Part shown: positions 45,095 through 57,206 of the stretch, in pieces
Layout: the number at the start of each line of letters is the position of its first letter
How positions within the stretch are numbered: position 1 is the first letter of the stretch
From: Pseudofabraea citricarpa
Lineage: Eukaryota; Ascomycota; Leotiomycetes; Helotiales; Dermateaceae
Direction of reading: 5' to 3'
NCBI GenBank assembly: GCA_029641185.1
Contig: JAPWGK010000004.1
Span: forward strand, 2,046,001 to 2,110,000
DNA length: 64,000 nucleotides
Made by a program: the position numbers and the translations under genes
Notes under the pieces: model-generated
What the model saw: the letters and a program-made list of their open reading frames with translations, nothing else
Databases searched by the model: none
Told to the model about the DNA's origin: nothing

Positions 45095-47262
45095 ATGTCC
45101 GAATCCGGCTCCAATAGTCGTCGCCGACCTGTCGATGACACCAACGAAACTCCGACTGCGGACTCACCTCCAGCAAAGAGGCCAAGGAAGCATTTCTCTG
45201 CATGCCAGAGGTGCCATGCTCGAAAAATCAAGTGTTCAGGCGAAAAGCCTTGCAGAGGCTGCATAGCCTTGAGCCAAGGCGATACCTGTATCTATTCACC
45301 CCGTGATCGTAAGATCACTGTCTCTGAGAATTACCTTCAGCAAGTCTTGGCAGAAAACGAGCAGCTGAAGCAGAGCACAACTCCAGCAGTACAACCTCCC
45401 CCGGCGAATCAAGATACTTCTCTACGTCAATTGGATCAATCTTCTGATCCAGATGCTGATGTTCGAAACCCACTGATAGAGGATCGTGCTTGGTTCGTCA
45501 CTGTTCCTTGCACGTCCTCTCTGCCTCCAGTTTACATCGGCGAAGCAGCATGTACTGCCTTTGCAACTCGTCTCAGGCAATGCCTCGACCAATCAGCTGC
45601 AACCCATAGACCGAGGACAAGTTATGTTAAAGATGATGAGATTCTTCTGGCTGCTAAACGAGATGTTTCTTGGCCGACTCGGATGCAGGCTCAATTGCTC
45701 GTCAAAATAGCTCTCGCACATGTGGGGAGATCTTATCATTTAACTCTTGTAAAGAGTACCCTAAAAAGACTTGATCAAGTATATCAAGAATCAAACTTCA
45801 ATGATCCAATGTATACTTGCAAGTTCTTTGCATTGTTTGGCTTGGGTGAGGTGTATTCGAATAGAACCCCTACACATCCCGAAGACATCGTTCATGGGTT
45901 GAGGTATTTCCTGAAAGCGAGCAGTTTGGTCCAGATATATCCTGAGAGGGCAACAATTGATCACATCGAAAACATGGTTTTGCTCGTATGTCGCATCCTT
46001 ACACATCGAATTATCTACTGACTCAACCCAGGCATTCTTTTCGTATACCATGAACCGAAGAAACTCAGCCCATCACTGGCTAAGCTCTGCTCTTCGTTTG
46101 AGTCTAACACTTGGACTACATCACAACATATCCGAGGCTATTCTCGTTGATCCAGTAGCTCGGCAACACCGAATCCGTACGTGGTGGACCATTTATATAT
46201 GCGATCGGATGTGGGGTTCAAAGATGGGCCATCCTGTTGGCATCCAAGACGATGATATCAGCGTTGATAAACCTTCCGATAACAATTTAAAGGATGTTGA
46301 TCGCGAAGAATTCTCGCCATCATCACAATATGTTAATGCAAGCATCAAATTGGCTCGCATATCCGGCAGTATTGTAAGTAATATTTACAGCAGAAGGAAG
46401 AATGGCCCGCCGTTTGTGCAAAGTGTTCAAACGATTTTGAGAGATCTTAAGATATGGGTTGCTTCACTACCAGAAGGGTTGAAGCTTGATCAGAAAGGAA
46501 TTGGAACTGGCCGGCCACGCAATATTGTCTCTTTGCATTTGGCTTTTAATCAGGTAAGTCATTCCAGCAAAAGGTTTCCTTCATACTAAACATCCACAGT
46601 CCGTTATCCTCGCAACTCGACCAGTTCTTCTCCATGTCTTCAAACAGTCTGCACAAAATCCAGATGCTGAAATAGGCACTCCGAATGGCATTGTCTCGCC
46701 AATGACTGCTGTACTCGGTGAAGCTTGTTTACATGCAGCTCGCCACTCTAATAGTATGCTTACACAATGTTGGATTGAAGGATCTCTAACCCTCTTCGGA
46801 TTTCTCGATGCCCAATATCTCTTTTCTTCTGCACTTATACTTGCAATATCCATCATGTCAGGTGGAACCAAGTCGGATATTGACGGTTTCGAAACCACGA
46901 TACAAATGTTGCATGGGTTGAAGCAGAGCGGAAATCTGTCCGCCACTGACTTCGCCGATCATCTAGACGAAGTGAAGAAAGAGATGGATCGATACCGTGC
47001 CCGTCATACTCCACCACAGAGAATAAATACAGCAGAAATGAGTATGCAGGCTGGGACGAGTCAGGAGTCGAACTCGGGGTTTGGCAGCGTGGTTGGATTA
47101 CTCACAACCGAAATGGCATTACTTGAGCAGCCAATGCAAGACTTTCTTTCTCAGCCTGATATGTCTGGAGCATTTCCTAACCCAATGGAGTCGATCGACG
47201 ATCTCTCTCTGCTTTATTCCTGGCCACTCGATTGGAATGTAAACCAGCAACTGCCTCAGTGA
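45095..47262 (+). CDS. Zn(II)2Cys6 transcription factor
   Basis: Predicted 691-aa fungal regulator. Exons: 45095-45985, 46032-46553, 46600-47262 (692 codons including stop). The N-terminal binuclear zinc cluster is ACQRCHARKIKCSGEKPCRGC followed by DTC (residues about 36-65), flanked by basic RPRKHFS and followed by a short linker and coil (YLQQVLAENEQLK). The middle region (about 200-480) is a fungal-specific TF domain with AHHWLSSALRLSLTLGLHHN and RIRTWWTIYICDRMWGSKMGHP, the usual family signatures. The C-terminus is Gln/Met-rich. It would bind a CGG-containing site; target unknown. It converges on the MFS exporter at 47400-49156 with 137 bp between stops, as pathway regulators often sit near their transporter. 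Confidence 0.93.
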
Positions 47263-47399
47263 GAGCTAAGAGACAAAGTCTGGATTTTGGACAAAGTATC
47301 TTCCGTGGCGTTTTGAGATATCTTACCCGGTAACTCTGAGCCACATCGAGAACCGGCGATCTTGATTCTCTTCATTGAGCAAAAATATTCCGATGGGAA

Positions 47400-49156
47400 T
47401 CACTCCTTTGCCTCTCTTTTCAATCTTTTTTCAACCCAAGTCTGCATATCCAATCCATGTTTGGCTGTCGTCATGACAAGTCCACCAGCAGCGAGAGACA
47501 AAACGACTCCTATGGTATCCTGATCAGTATTTTCCAGATGAAGCTATATCCAGACTTACCTATCGTTGTTGCAAGACCAACACCTATCGACTTAATCAGA
47601 GGCAATATGCTTGCGCTACTTCCAGCACAAAACAAATACTGAACCAAGTATTTCCCTGTAATAACCTCAGTTCGTTTTGCAGGAAGGACTTCTATGCTTT
47701 AGTTAGTTCAAAATCTGGCTCAGTCTGATGCACAACACGTACCGCTGCAATAAGTATTGAGGCTACTGAAAGCAGCCATCAGGCCAAACCCGGCCCAGAA
47801 TATCGAAATGATTGGGAGTGCCAATCCACCAACGGTATATTGCAAACCCCAACCATAAATTAGACTTGCAACTGGTACCACAACCGCAAATGCCAGTAGT
47901 CCACTATTCAGTCTATCCTGGGGTAGACGATAGCCTCGGATCTTGATGCGCTTTCGGACTGTCATATCCGCGAACTTCCCACCACAGATGGTACCAGCAA
48001 GGAAACCTGCACCAGGAGCAATGTAGAACAGACCTGATACAAGTGGTGTGGTGAGGTGGAATCGGGGATTGATGAGTGTACGAGGAGCAGTAAGCAGGGA
48101 GTATTGGCTCCAGGAGAGGAACCCACAAGCAATATCCTAAACACCAAGTTAATACAAGATATAAAGATCAGAGGGGAAACATACAGTCAGGATGATGTTG
48201 GGATATACAAATAACCGAAGAACTCTCAGAGGATTGAAATACCCGACTGCCTCAGCCACATCAAGTTTTCCTTGTCGGAACAATTCAGCCTTGCTAGTGA
48301 TAGACGGCACGAACAGTATAGACAGAACGAAACCCAATCCCGTCATGGCGCTCTGCAGCCAGAAGATGGCTCGCCAGTTCGTGAAGGTCACCAGAATGCC
48401 GCCAATACACGGCCCAAACGCCGGTCCTATAACAGTCCCCGACATGAAAAACCCCACGGCCGTCCCGCGGTGAAGCTATTGACACAGATCAGCACTCGGT
48501 TCTGTTTCTAAACAACCCAGCATCAGAAGTAAACTCACCGGCTCAAAAATATCAGCCAGGATAGTCGTCCCCGCCACCATGAAATACGTCCCCTGCAAGC
48601 CGCCAAAAAGCCTCAAGGCGATGAAAGTCTGAAAATTAGGCGCGAGAGCAACTCCGACGGACGAGGAAAAGAGGAAGAAGATGGCAAAATGATAAGCGAC
48701 TCTCCGTCCGACAATCTAAACCTCGCCGGAAAAGTTAACCCTCGCTCATTTTTTTTGTCTGTCTTTTTTTTTTGCGTCTGGGAGAGGAGAGGAATCACAT
48801 ACCTTCGATACGGGACCCCAGATCAGGCTCGACACGCCCATGGCCAAGAAGGTCCCTGCATTCGTGATGTTCAACACCTCGACCGTCGTGCCAAACTCGG
48901 CTGCGATCTCGGGCGCCGCGGGGAACAGGGCCGTGCTCGAGCTCGCCGACGAGAGGGCGATCCAGCTCGTGACGAAGACGATGAGGCTTTTGCGCCATAG
49001 CGGGTATCGATGCGGATCGTTGACGATGAGGTTGTTGGGCATATTCGTCTCGGGGTTCAAGATGGCGATCTCTGAGCTGGGTGTCTCGAAGCCGGACTGC
49101 GAGCCCTTCGAGAGGGTGATGCTGCTGTCTGGTAGCGAGGCGAGTGGGATGGCCAT
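47400..49156 (-). CDS. MFS exporter (DHA1-type)
   Basis: Predicted 485-aa drug:proton antiporter-like exporter in the plasma membrane. Minus-strand exons: 49156-48803, 48715-48539, 48475-48185, 48136-47743, 47691-47560, 47509-47400 (486 codons including stop). Features: TM1 SLIVFVTSWIALSSASSS, the loop motif GPVSKIVGRR, the antiporter motif C-like GTVIGPAFGPCIGG, HRGTAVGFF, and twelve hydrophobic segments in all. The first of the last two acceptors that keep the frame is CCATAG before 47509; the CAG 10 bases upstream shifts the frame. It lies convergently to a Zn2Cys6 regulator, so regulation by that protein is plausible. Confidence 0.9.
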
Positions 49157-50394
49157 TTTTTGTTTTTTTAGCTTTTGGCTTTTCTGCAAGATCTAATCCA
49201 ACCCAATCCAACCCAATCCCGTTCCAGGATTCGAGCCAAAACCAAAAACGCAGAGTTGGTGATATCAAAAAAAAGTCAAACACTCTTGTCAACGAGCAGC
49301 CAGAGACCAAAGATCAAAGTCAAAAAGAAAGCAACAAAAGAAGGCTCTGTTATGCGTTTGACAAGTAACTCGAAGCATTAAAATAAGAGCAAGAGCCAGA
49401 GAAGCAGGGGATTCCTCACCTCTTATCTACTACCGTACCTCCTCCTGCTGACCATCTTCCCCTACCTACTTAACTCCCAAGTCTCCGAAGCACGGCAAAC
49501 CTGCATCACAGCCTGCAGAGTGTCGTCCGCAATCCAGCATGCATACAACAGGGGGAAGAGAAGACCAACGGCCAAAGTCAAGACCGCCGCTGTGCAGCCG
49601 AGCCGGTGCTTGATTTCCAATTCCGTGCATTCTGCTCGTCCATCTTCGTGCATCGTCATTCGTCGACGGCGACTTGTCGATATTCGCCGAAGCAAAAAAG
49701 ATGCTCTCGCTTAGAAGTTAGAAGTTAGAACCTGACCTCTCATCACTCACCTATCTATCTGCATCCAAAGGAGAATCATCACGCCAGTCTTGATATCTAT
49801 TTACGGATTCCATCATGTGTAACCAGGCGGGGATTTTAAACGTGCAGAAGAAGAAAAAACTCTACCGCCACCCCATTCTCGAAAAGTCGGATGCCCGAAG
49901 GAGAATAATTCGACATGATACCGTACTCCGCCGTCAGCGAGGCTAAAGACGTAGCGCCGCGGCGAACGTGGAGGCCGGTTTGAAGGGCCGAGTATCGACG
50001 AATATATGCAATGAAACAGTAATTCGTGCAGTGAATCAACCAGCGCAGTCAGACATGATATAATGCTATATATAATGCTGAAGATTTGAAAACCCAAGGA
50101 GCCTAGAGCTTCACAAAAATGAAAATGTGGCGAGTCAAGATACAAATCAGGATCAGATAAGATAAGTCAAAGGGCTCATCCCACAACAAGGAAAACCTCA
50201 TCTTTAGATTCATAGCACCTAGTATCCATGTCTCTTGTGACGGTTCGACGGTCCAAGGATGAAAGGTCTTTAATTAGATGGGCGATGATGACCTATCTAT
50301 TATGACGGTGGTAGTTTTATAACCACCAACTACCTTGTGCCCCACCAACTCCTCCTACCCATTCAAAGTATTAGTATTTGCATGAGTTTTGTAC
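49157..50394. other. Intergenic, about 1.2 kb
   Basis: MFS promoter plus an unassigned stretch. Short homopolymers and a TCCAACCCAA tandem (49197-49217) are seen. One short frame (49462-49695) is listed separately. Confidence 0.45.
49462..49695 (-). CDS. Possible small single-TM protein
   Basis: Frame of up to 77 codons; the most likely start is the internal MTMHEDGRAECTEL. It has one hydrophobic helix (AAVLTLAVGLLFPLLYACWI) and a short charged tail ending TWELSR. Length and TM are typical of overlooked small genes, but there is no homology or intron support. Confidence 0.25.
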   Translation of the reverse strand: MLRRISTSRRRRMTMHEDGRAECTELEIKHRLGCTAAVLTLAVGLLFPLLYACWIADDTLQAVMQVCRASETWELSR

Positions 50395-52541
50395 TCAGTC
50401 GTCTTCCACAATCTTGTTGACCTCTGCTCTGGCTTCTTCCCAAGTTTCCTTGTTCTTCTTCGCCCATTCGATCTGGCTCTTGGCGTATGCAAGCTACACA
50501 CGAATTAGCACGATCCAGCACCAGATAACGACAAAACCTACCATGTACCGCCTCAGGTCGTCTTCCTTCTCAGATTGGAACCGCTTCAAGTCCTTCAGAA
50601 TTCCAGCACTCGCATTTTTCACATCCTGCTCAGATGCCTTCTGGGCTAGTTCTAGATGCTCAATGGACTCTCGTGTCTTTCCAATCAGATCCCTGCGAGT
50701 TCGCTCTGGATCGACGTCCACCACCCCATGAACAGCATGACTTATTCGACCAAAGATTTTGTTGGTAATGAAATTGCCGCTGGCACTCTTACGATGCTGC
50801 GGCGAAGCTTGGTCCTCTTGGGGCGCACCTTGCGTAGCGGACGGAACTTCACCGTGAGTAGGTGGGAAATCGGAATCGATCGAAGCTGTATCTTCTTGAG
50901 GGGTGTCTCGACGGGAGTATGGCGAGTCTCTTGCAGATGAGGTTGAGCGCCTTGGAGTATTGCCTGTACCGCTATGATTTAAATACTGATCAATTCGTTT
51001 CGCTTCAGACTCGCTTCTCTCTAGAGATTCAAGGAGCTGTCTCTTCTTGATCAGTTCATCATTTGTCATCTCTTGCTGGACTCGCTTGAGTACACGGTAT
51101 CGGAGAACATTGCGCACAACCCCAGCGAATTGAGCGCTCTCTCGCATTGGCTCGGCAAAGCTGGCGCCTAAAGTACCAGACAATTCTTCTGTCGCGATAT
51201 ATGACGAGTCTGCAGCTTGACCGATGCGCTCAATTGCAGCTGCGAGGGTTTGTGAGGGTTCGGACAAAGAAAAGCCATTAAATCTAGCCCCGAGTTCTGC
51301 TAAGTCGGCTGATAATGAAGAAAGGTGAGTGAGCGTGCGACGATTAACCTTCTCCATTGGCCCAGTCAGAAGCAGTTCCAACTCTTTCGATGCCGCTTCG
51401 AAATTGATAAAGTAGGGATCGAGGTCTTGCTCCGAAAGATTCTGAGTATCTGGTGGAAATCGGCCAAAAAGCTGAGGGCCAGGGACGGTATGTGCAGCGG
51501 CTGAAGGACTAGCCATATACTCCGAAGGTTGATTAGGCATCCCTTGGGCATTTATGGTAGATGTAGCTGCCGACTTGAGCTTGGAGGAGGCCGCAGGTAT
51601 AGGTAGAAATGCGTGCGCTGGTGAGGGGTTGGCGGGGTCAAGAGGGGGAGCTTTGAGAGTTGATTTTGGGATTGATGATATAGGATGGGAGTGTAGAACC
51701 TCACTCTGCGACCAATTAGAGAAAAACCTCCAGTAAAGATGCAAAACTTACCCAGCTTGCGTTTGGGTCCAGGAATCTCCACCAGACACCGTCAGCTAGA
51801 ACAGCAGGCATGCGCCTACAGCGATTTAAAAATACCGCCAGCATGCGCTTTCGCAGATCAATAATCTGCTGGTCTTGTTTGGCCTTTGTGGGATTTGCAG
51901 CATAATCTGCCATCGTATGCTTCTCGGGAATAGGAGGGATGATTAAGGTAGGGTGTAATCTTGTAAGGGCCTCGCGCAGAGATGCGAACTCAGAGTAGCG
52001 GCGTCGAACTTCAAGATCCTGTTAAAAATCAGCACAATACATAGACCAAGTACATATCGTGCAGCTCTTACACCTGTGCGTATGGTATACACAATGTACT
52101 TTCCACCGCTCTCCACACTCTTCCCAGCGTCCACAATGATGATGGGGAGGTCGGGATTCTGGTAGAGAATCTGCTCGATGCGACTATCATATGGGCCAGC
52201 CTTCCTTGGCGGCCCTTGCTGTGCAGTGTATTCCTCATTGCTCTCTCCGTCACTGGTATCATCATATCGCTCTGGGGGAGAATCGCCGCCGCCTGGGTGT
52301 CTCTGAGGCTCGTCGCTCACAGTTGACGGAGTCCGAGGCCCACCATAGCCTTGTTCTAGAGATTCCCACTCATCATCAGTGTCTGTAGCATTGTCTTCTA
52401 TACAGATTGAACCCATCATCCTGTGAGCCGCGACAAGAGCAAGAAAGGAAACTTACGAGAGCCTGGGGAGCCTGGCTCGGCGCTGTCGCGACGCTCAAAG
52501 CCGGCGCTGTATGGGTTATTGTCCTCGTCGTTCCACATCAT
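50395..52541 (-). CDS. SNX41: Sorting nexin SNX41/Atg20-type (PX-BAR)
   Basis: Predicted 646-aa PX-BAR sorting nexin that binds PI3P on endosomes and aids retrieval and selective autophagy. Minus-strand exons: 52541-52457, 52397-52072, 52018-51752, 51705-50542, 50493-50395 (647 codons including stop). The disordered acidic N-terminus (MMWNDEDNNPY, DTDDEWESLEQGYG) precedes the PX domain (about 95-215: YIVYTIRTG/DLEVRRRYSEFASLR, PPIPEKH, RKRMLAVFLNRC), split by introns. The C-terminal part is a BAR-like helical region (FINFEAASKELELLL, LVELAR-like repeats) with ITNKIFGRISHAVHGVVDVDPERTRRD, the block most typical of fungal Snx41. Intron 2 is spliced after GGT using a GTAAGA donor; the donor 2 bases earlier would break the frame. 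Confidence 0.93.
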
Positions 52542-53855
52542 GCGCGGTTGTCTGCTCCGTCTGGAGCTTTCCGCGAGAAACAATCAATTTGGGAGTTGTG
52601 GTGGTGAATGCAGATAGGGATAGAACTGTGGAGAGAGGGGCGTCAATGGATGGAGTTTGGAGATGTTGCGAGCTTGAGGGTCTGGCGATGACGCCGAGCT
52701 GGTGGTCCGTGCTTGTTGATATTGAACAGCTGCCACGCACGCCAGCGACGAGTATACAGCCAGCTTGCCTGGCATTTAATAGGTGTGACTACTTCAGGTT
52801 ACTTAGAGAGGAAGAAACTGATGTGCTCTTAAATCCAACCAATTTTGAAGCATCGGATTATTTTGATAATGCAATTTACCCGTGCCACAATATCAATATC
52901 TATTCCCGTACCCCAGCTTATCAATATCCAAGCTTTGGTAAAATAATTCTGGTATAGATTGGGGTATAGCCAAGTTGAATGAATGGAGTCCCTTTCAAGT
53001 TGCCTGTCAAACTGGCATGGCAATACATCTGGCTATCAAGCACTTGATCCTGATTCAGCTACCTACTTGTTGAGTTTCTTATCCTGACAGAATGCTTTTT
53101 ATTGCATATTTATTCTCTGTCTTTTTAAGATCAGCCAACAAGCCTCAAAGAAGAAGAATAAAAGAAGAAGGGAAGAGGGGAAAAGAAAGGCAGAAGTGCT
53201 TCTCTGCATTATACCTATATCTTTAAAGGTGTGCCAACAACAGGCCAGAAGCCACGTGTTTATCTGACAACTGTAGACAAGAGTCTCGAAGTGAGCATAA
53301 CAAACAGCTCAACCCTCACCAACGAAACCATCAGCTAGAACAACTCGAGTATTCATCAAAGCATCCATCAAATGTGCCTAGCCATTCTCCGCACGTCTGT
53401 TCCCCTTTCCCCGCCTTGTCGAGATCTCCTCTCCTACCCGACCGCAGATCTGCAAACCGACAACCACGGTTGTCGGTTTCAGCCTTCTGCCATCTCATCT
53501 CATCTCACCTCATCTCACATCCAATCCCGCCAAGCGATCATTATGCATTATCATCATGCAGACGCCCTGATTCTCACAGAGGATCAGCAGACTCACCTTG
53601 CTACTGCAGATCTCGCCTGGGCGCTGGAAGAACAACGCTTGTGATTTTTTGCTCGCTATGTTTTTTTACTTGCTATGTACAGTAACGCCCCCAATTGGCG
53701 GCGGGTCAAGACGACCATATCTCGTCCTCGGCTGCACGAAACACGTCGTAAAGTTGCGGAAAGCCATGCGTGCAGCTGGAGGGAGGACTTCTCTTTCTAA
53801 TTTGTCTTGGAGCCACAGCTCAAAGTGTCATCCCTATCCCAGTAACAACACCCAT
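52542..53855. other. Intergenic, about 1.3 kb
   Basis: SNX41 promoter and 3' flank of the Arg/Ser-rich gene. It contains a TCTCA pentanucleotide tract near 53494-53520. One weak frame is listed separately; nothing else recognised. Confidence 0.45.
53372..53644 (+). CDS. Possible short protein
   Basis: A 90-codon frame. The end (MHYHHADALILTEDQQTHL, then LAWALEEQRL) has protein-like composition, while the first half covers a TCTCA repeat and reads as low-complexity Ser/His. A shorter 33-residue product from the internal Met at 53543 is the more plausible form. No family recognised. Confidence 0.22.
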   Translation: MCLAILRTSVPLSPPCRDLLSYPTADLQTDNHGCRFQPSAISSHLTSSHIQSRQAIIMHYHHADALILTEDQQTHLATADLAWALEEQRL

Positions 53856-55773
53856 TTATCTTCTTCCCGTTCGTCTGCTGCTCTTTCTACCTCCGATTGT
53901 GGCGTGGTTGCTTGATTCGTACCCGACAGGCGACAGATCTCTTGGGATGATACGAGGTGGATAGTAGCCGTCGTCGGATTCGTCGTCTGAATAGTATCTT
54001 CTATCTCTGTCTTGATGGCGGTATCGTCGGGAGGATTCTGACGAAGTGCTAGATGACCAGATCAGTATATTTACTGGCAGAGTTGGATGAATGCACCTAC
54101 TCTCTGCTACGGCGAGCCTTGTCTCTCGTCTCTTTCTTGTCTTTCTTGTGGTATTGACCCCATCCGCCCTTTGGCTCTATGAAGCATATGACCAGCTCGG
54201 CAGCCAATACATAAAGCGTCTTCCACTTTGCACTACGACTACAACCTGGAGATTCCTCACGCTTCTTCTTCTTGTGGCGATTTGAGCGATAGTGACGTGG
54301 TGGAGATGGTGTTCGTTCCATGCGAGGTGGAGAATATCTGATAGAAATTAGTTTCTCGTTAGAAAGTTGAACCCAACCCAGTTGCGGCGGATGATCAGAC
54401 GAAAAGAGATGTTTTGCGGAGAATGTAGCTCACCTTCTTACGCCTCTATGTTCAACGCGTCGGGCTACTCTTCCCCTGCCTCTTGGTCTGTCGATGTGAT
54501 TTGCTTCAAGCTCGTAGCTCTCTTCATGCCGATTGCGTCTATTATCCGCCATTGCAGTTATGCTTTCGGGACTAGACGCGGGACCGTCGAAGTTGGATGG
54601 TCTTCCGTGAGTGGGTGTTGAGGGAGTAGAAGTCAAGGCTGGACCGTCGACGTTAGATGGTCTTTGAGTGGCTGTTGAAGAAGCAGAAGTAGAAGTAGAG
54701 ACCAGAGCTTCGAAGTTGGCTGGTCTTTCTTGAGTGGCTGTTGAGGGAGTAGAAGTCAAGGTCGGACCTTCGATGTTAGATGGTCTTCCGCGAGTGGGCG
54801 TTGAAGAAGTAGAAGTAGAGGCCAGACCTTCGAAGTTGGATGGTATTTCTTGAGTTGGCGTTGAAGGAGTAGAGGTAGAGGCAGGACCATCAAAGTTGGC
54901 TGGTCTTGTGTGAGAAGACGTGGAAGGACTTAGTGTTGGCGAGATAATGTTGATTCTTGGAACTGCTCGTAGTGACGTTCGGTTTGCTGTATTAGGTGTG
55001 TGATCCGCGGATGCTCTGCGAGCTGTTCTTTCCCTAAATCGCTGGGAGGGTGTTCGAGAAGGTGAGCGTGGGAAGTCGCCCCTCTTCGCACGAGATCTCT
55101 GACTTCGAGAGGGTGTTGGGGCAGGTGGAATGGAGTATGCTCTGGTGCGGGTTCTCGTTCTCGCTCTCGCCAACAGATCGGGCGAAAGCGATCTAGGACG
55201 TGGTCTGAGATGCGGTTGTCTTCCAGAATTCCTTCTTCCCATAGGTGTAGGAGAGGGTAGAATTGGACGTGCTCCGGCGTGCGTTTGTCTCCGTCTAGAA
55301 TCTCTTCTGCTTAGAGGTGTAGGAGAGGGTTGGATTGGACGTGCTCTGGTATTAGATTGTCTTCCAGAAGTTCTTCTGCCCGAAAATAGAGAATAGGGTG
55401 GTGGCGGGCTGTCTCTAACGAGCGTCTGCCTTCTTCCGGAACGTCTTCTGGTATTTCTTCTTGGTAAGGAGATAAGAGAGGGCGACCTTTCGCGTATACT
55501 CTGTTTCCTGTGTTTTGCTTTTCTTGCCCTCTCTCTCTCTTTGCTTTTCCTCTCTCTCTCCTTTCGTTTCCTCTGTGTCCTAGAGTGGCAAAGCCAACAA
55601 CCGAGCGCCAGTCCCCATAACCAATTCCCACCTTGGGTTTTTTCTTTTTTTCGATAGCGGTTTCGTTCTCGTGCTTGTTGTCGTGCTCGTTCTCGCCGAT
55701 ACTCACCTCGCACTTGGTCAATCGATCTTCGTCTTCCCCGTCCCGAGCGCGATCTCCAAAAAAGGAGCGCCAT
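53856..55773 (-). CDS. Arg/Ser-rich single-TM protein with 20-residue repeats
   Basis: Predicted 589-aa protein that I do not recognise. Minus-strand exons: 55773-54434, 54337-54101, 54048-53856 (590 codons including stop). Residues 1-280 are highly basic, with Arg/Ser and KERER runs (RSRSGRGRRR, RKRKERERKSKERERARKAKHRK) and repeated PRRNTRRRSGRR-like segments. Residues about 295-410 hold five to six tandem copies of a 20-residue unit (consensus RPSNFEGPASTSTPSTPTQE). The spliced exon 2 joins VRR to YSPPRMERTPSPPRHYRSN and contains one hydrophobic helix (WKTLYVLAAELVICFI). The C-terminus is Asp/Tyr-rich (YYSDDESDDGYY). The composition suggests an RNA-binding-like or membrane-tethered disordered protein. 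Intron 2 uses a GTAGGT donor just before an in-frame stop. Confidence 0.72.
54567..54905 (-). repeat. Coding tandem repeat, 60-bp unit, about 5.5 copies
   Basis: Imperfect 60-63 bp units within the Arg/Ser-rich gene, each encoding NF(D/E)GxASTSTPSTPT plus four to five residues. Units differ by substitutions and one by an extra residue, so the array is in-frame and probably length-variable. Confidence 0.8.
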
Positions 55774-56938
55774 CGTGGGAAGTGAGAATCCACCGATTGC
55801 TATTATCGTCCCAGCTTTCTGAGCGGTCGTCTAGCATTCAAACTCGCAGCAATTGATAGATGATCTCTTGAACGTCTTAGAAAGACGGGAATGGCGCCAT
55901 CTGTCTGCTCTTGTCCGAACCGGAGAGCTTTGTTGAAGTTGAACATGGTAGAAGTATAACGATGCTCGCGTAACCAAATAGGCAATAACGATTCCAGGTC
56001 ACGAGATCCAATATCTGTATTATCGGCTGGAGGAAGATAGATAAGCTTATCGGGATCCTATCTTGTGAACTGGATATTATAAGTGCTAGCATATATATCT
56101 TGAAGTTCAAATTATACTTTTTTATCCAGGCAGGCGAATTTTTACTGGTCACTAACGTGACTTCTACTTAACAGCCTATCGAAGATACAACAAGATTACC
56201 TAGGTAGTATATTTTAAGATAATTGTACTTGGCATATAAGTTGTACCTAGCTCTTTAGTCGGGAAAGTGTTTTCAAATCACAGCACCTGGTATCTGTATA
56301 GATAGCTTCACAATGATACAGCACGCCTCTTAGGACTATATATCATTATTCAAAGAGATTAAGTTGTTACTTGTAAGCTGAGAACAAAAAAGAGTAGTGA
56401 TTTAAATAACACTTATATATCTACAAGCTAGGCTTGTATAGCCTGTTCAGCAAGAAAGAAAGGATGATGGCTAGTCATATGGGCTTATATCTTCATTACC
56501 CATCCACCTTACCGAAACTATGTGGCTTAGATCGAGATCGCAGATTTTATTTACATGACCAAATTTGATGCCTTATTTATGCTTTGAGACACATTCTTTG
56601 CTATGATTTCCGTTGTTCTTACTCTTATCCTTTAGCGACCAAATTTTCCAACGTCACAAGATTATTTCCAAGAAAACACCAACGTCATTTGATCACCCTT
56701 AAAAACTCAACCAGTGGGAGTAGATGCCCAGAGGAACCCATATGTTCATTGAAAAGCAACCACAATTCTCAAAAGAAAAAGAAAAGAACACACATGGATT
56801 TGATTGTGACGGCAACTGCCAAATGTCCCTATGCAGCATGTCCCATCCCCTTCAATGCCCTTGCCATGTATCTTCTCCCATATACCCATTTCATCCCTCC
56901 CCCCATTCGCCCAGAGCCAAGGCCAAATGCAAGTAAAA
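55774..56938. other. Intergenic, about 1.2 kb
   Basis: AT-leaning, no supported gene. The frame at 56584-56958 is low-complexity and overlaps the 3' end of the small TM gene in antisense. Confidence 0.45.
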
Positions 56939-57206
56939 TCAAGTCCCAGCAGTATTAGCAGCCGTGGAAGCAGCCTCAGCTTCTTCAGCATCCATAGCAG
57001 CCTTAACCTCAGCCATCCTCACAGCCTATCCATCGCACGCGAGAAGCAACCAGTCAGTCTATGCGAAGCTCAAGAGTAATAAACAGCAGAAGCGGAAATG
57101 CACGTACCCATTCTCGGACGAGCTTCAAGCAGAACGCGAACAGCGCGCACACGGCGAGGAAGACTATGAGCACGATGATGCCAATGGTGGTGTTTGATGC
57201 CGTCAT
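56939..57206 (-). CDS. Small single-TM protein (61 aa)
   Basis: Two exons on the minus strand: 57206-57108 and 57025-56939, 62 codons including stop, with GTACGT donor and GATAG acceptor. After MTASNTT comes a 22-residue TM helix (IGIIVLIVFLAVCALFAFCL), then basic KLVREW and an Ala/Glu-rich helix (MAEVKAAMDAEEAEAASTAA). The intron falls at a codon boundary and the second exon has no other sense, which supports a real gene. Such tail-type micro-membrane proteins are often missed by annotation; function unknown. Confidence 0.6.

Noticed and set aside
56584..57079. Plus-strand frames of 70-124 codons
   Set aside because: They lie antisense to the small TM gene or in AT-rich flank, with low-complexity Pro/His/Ser content.
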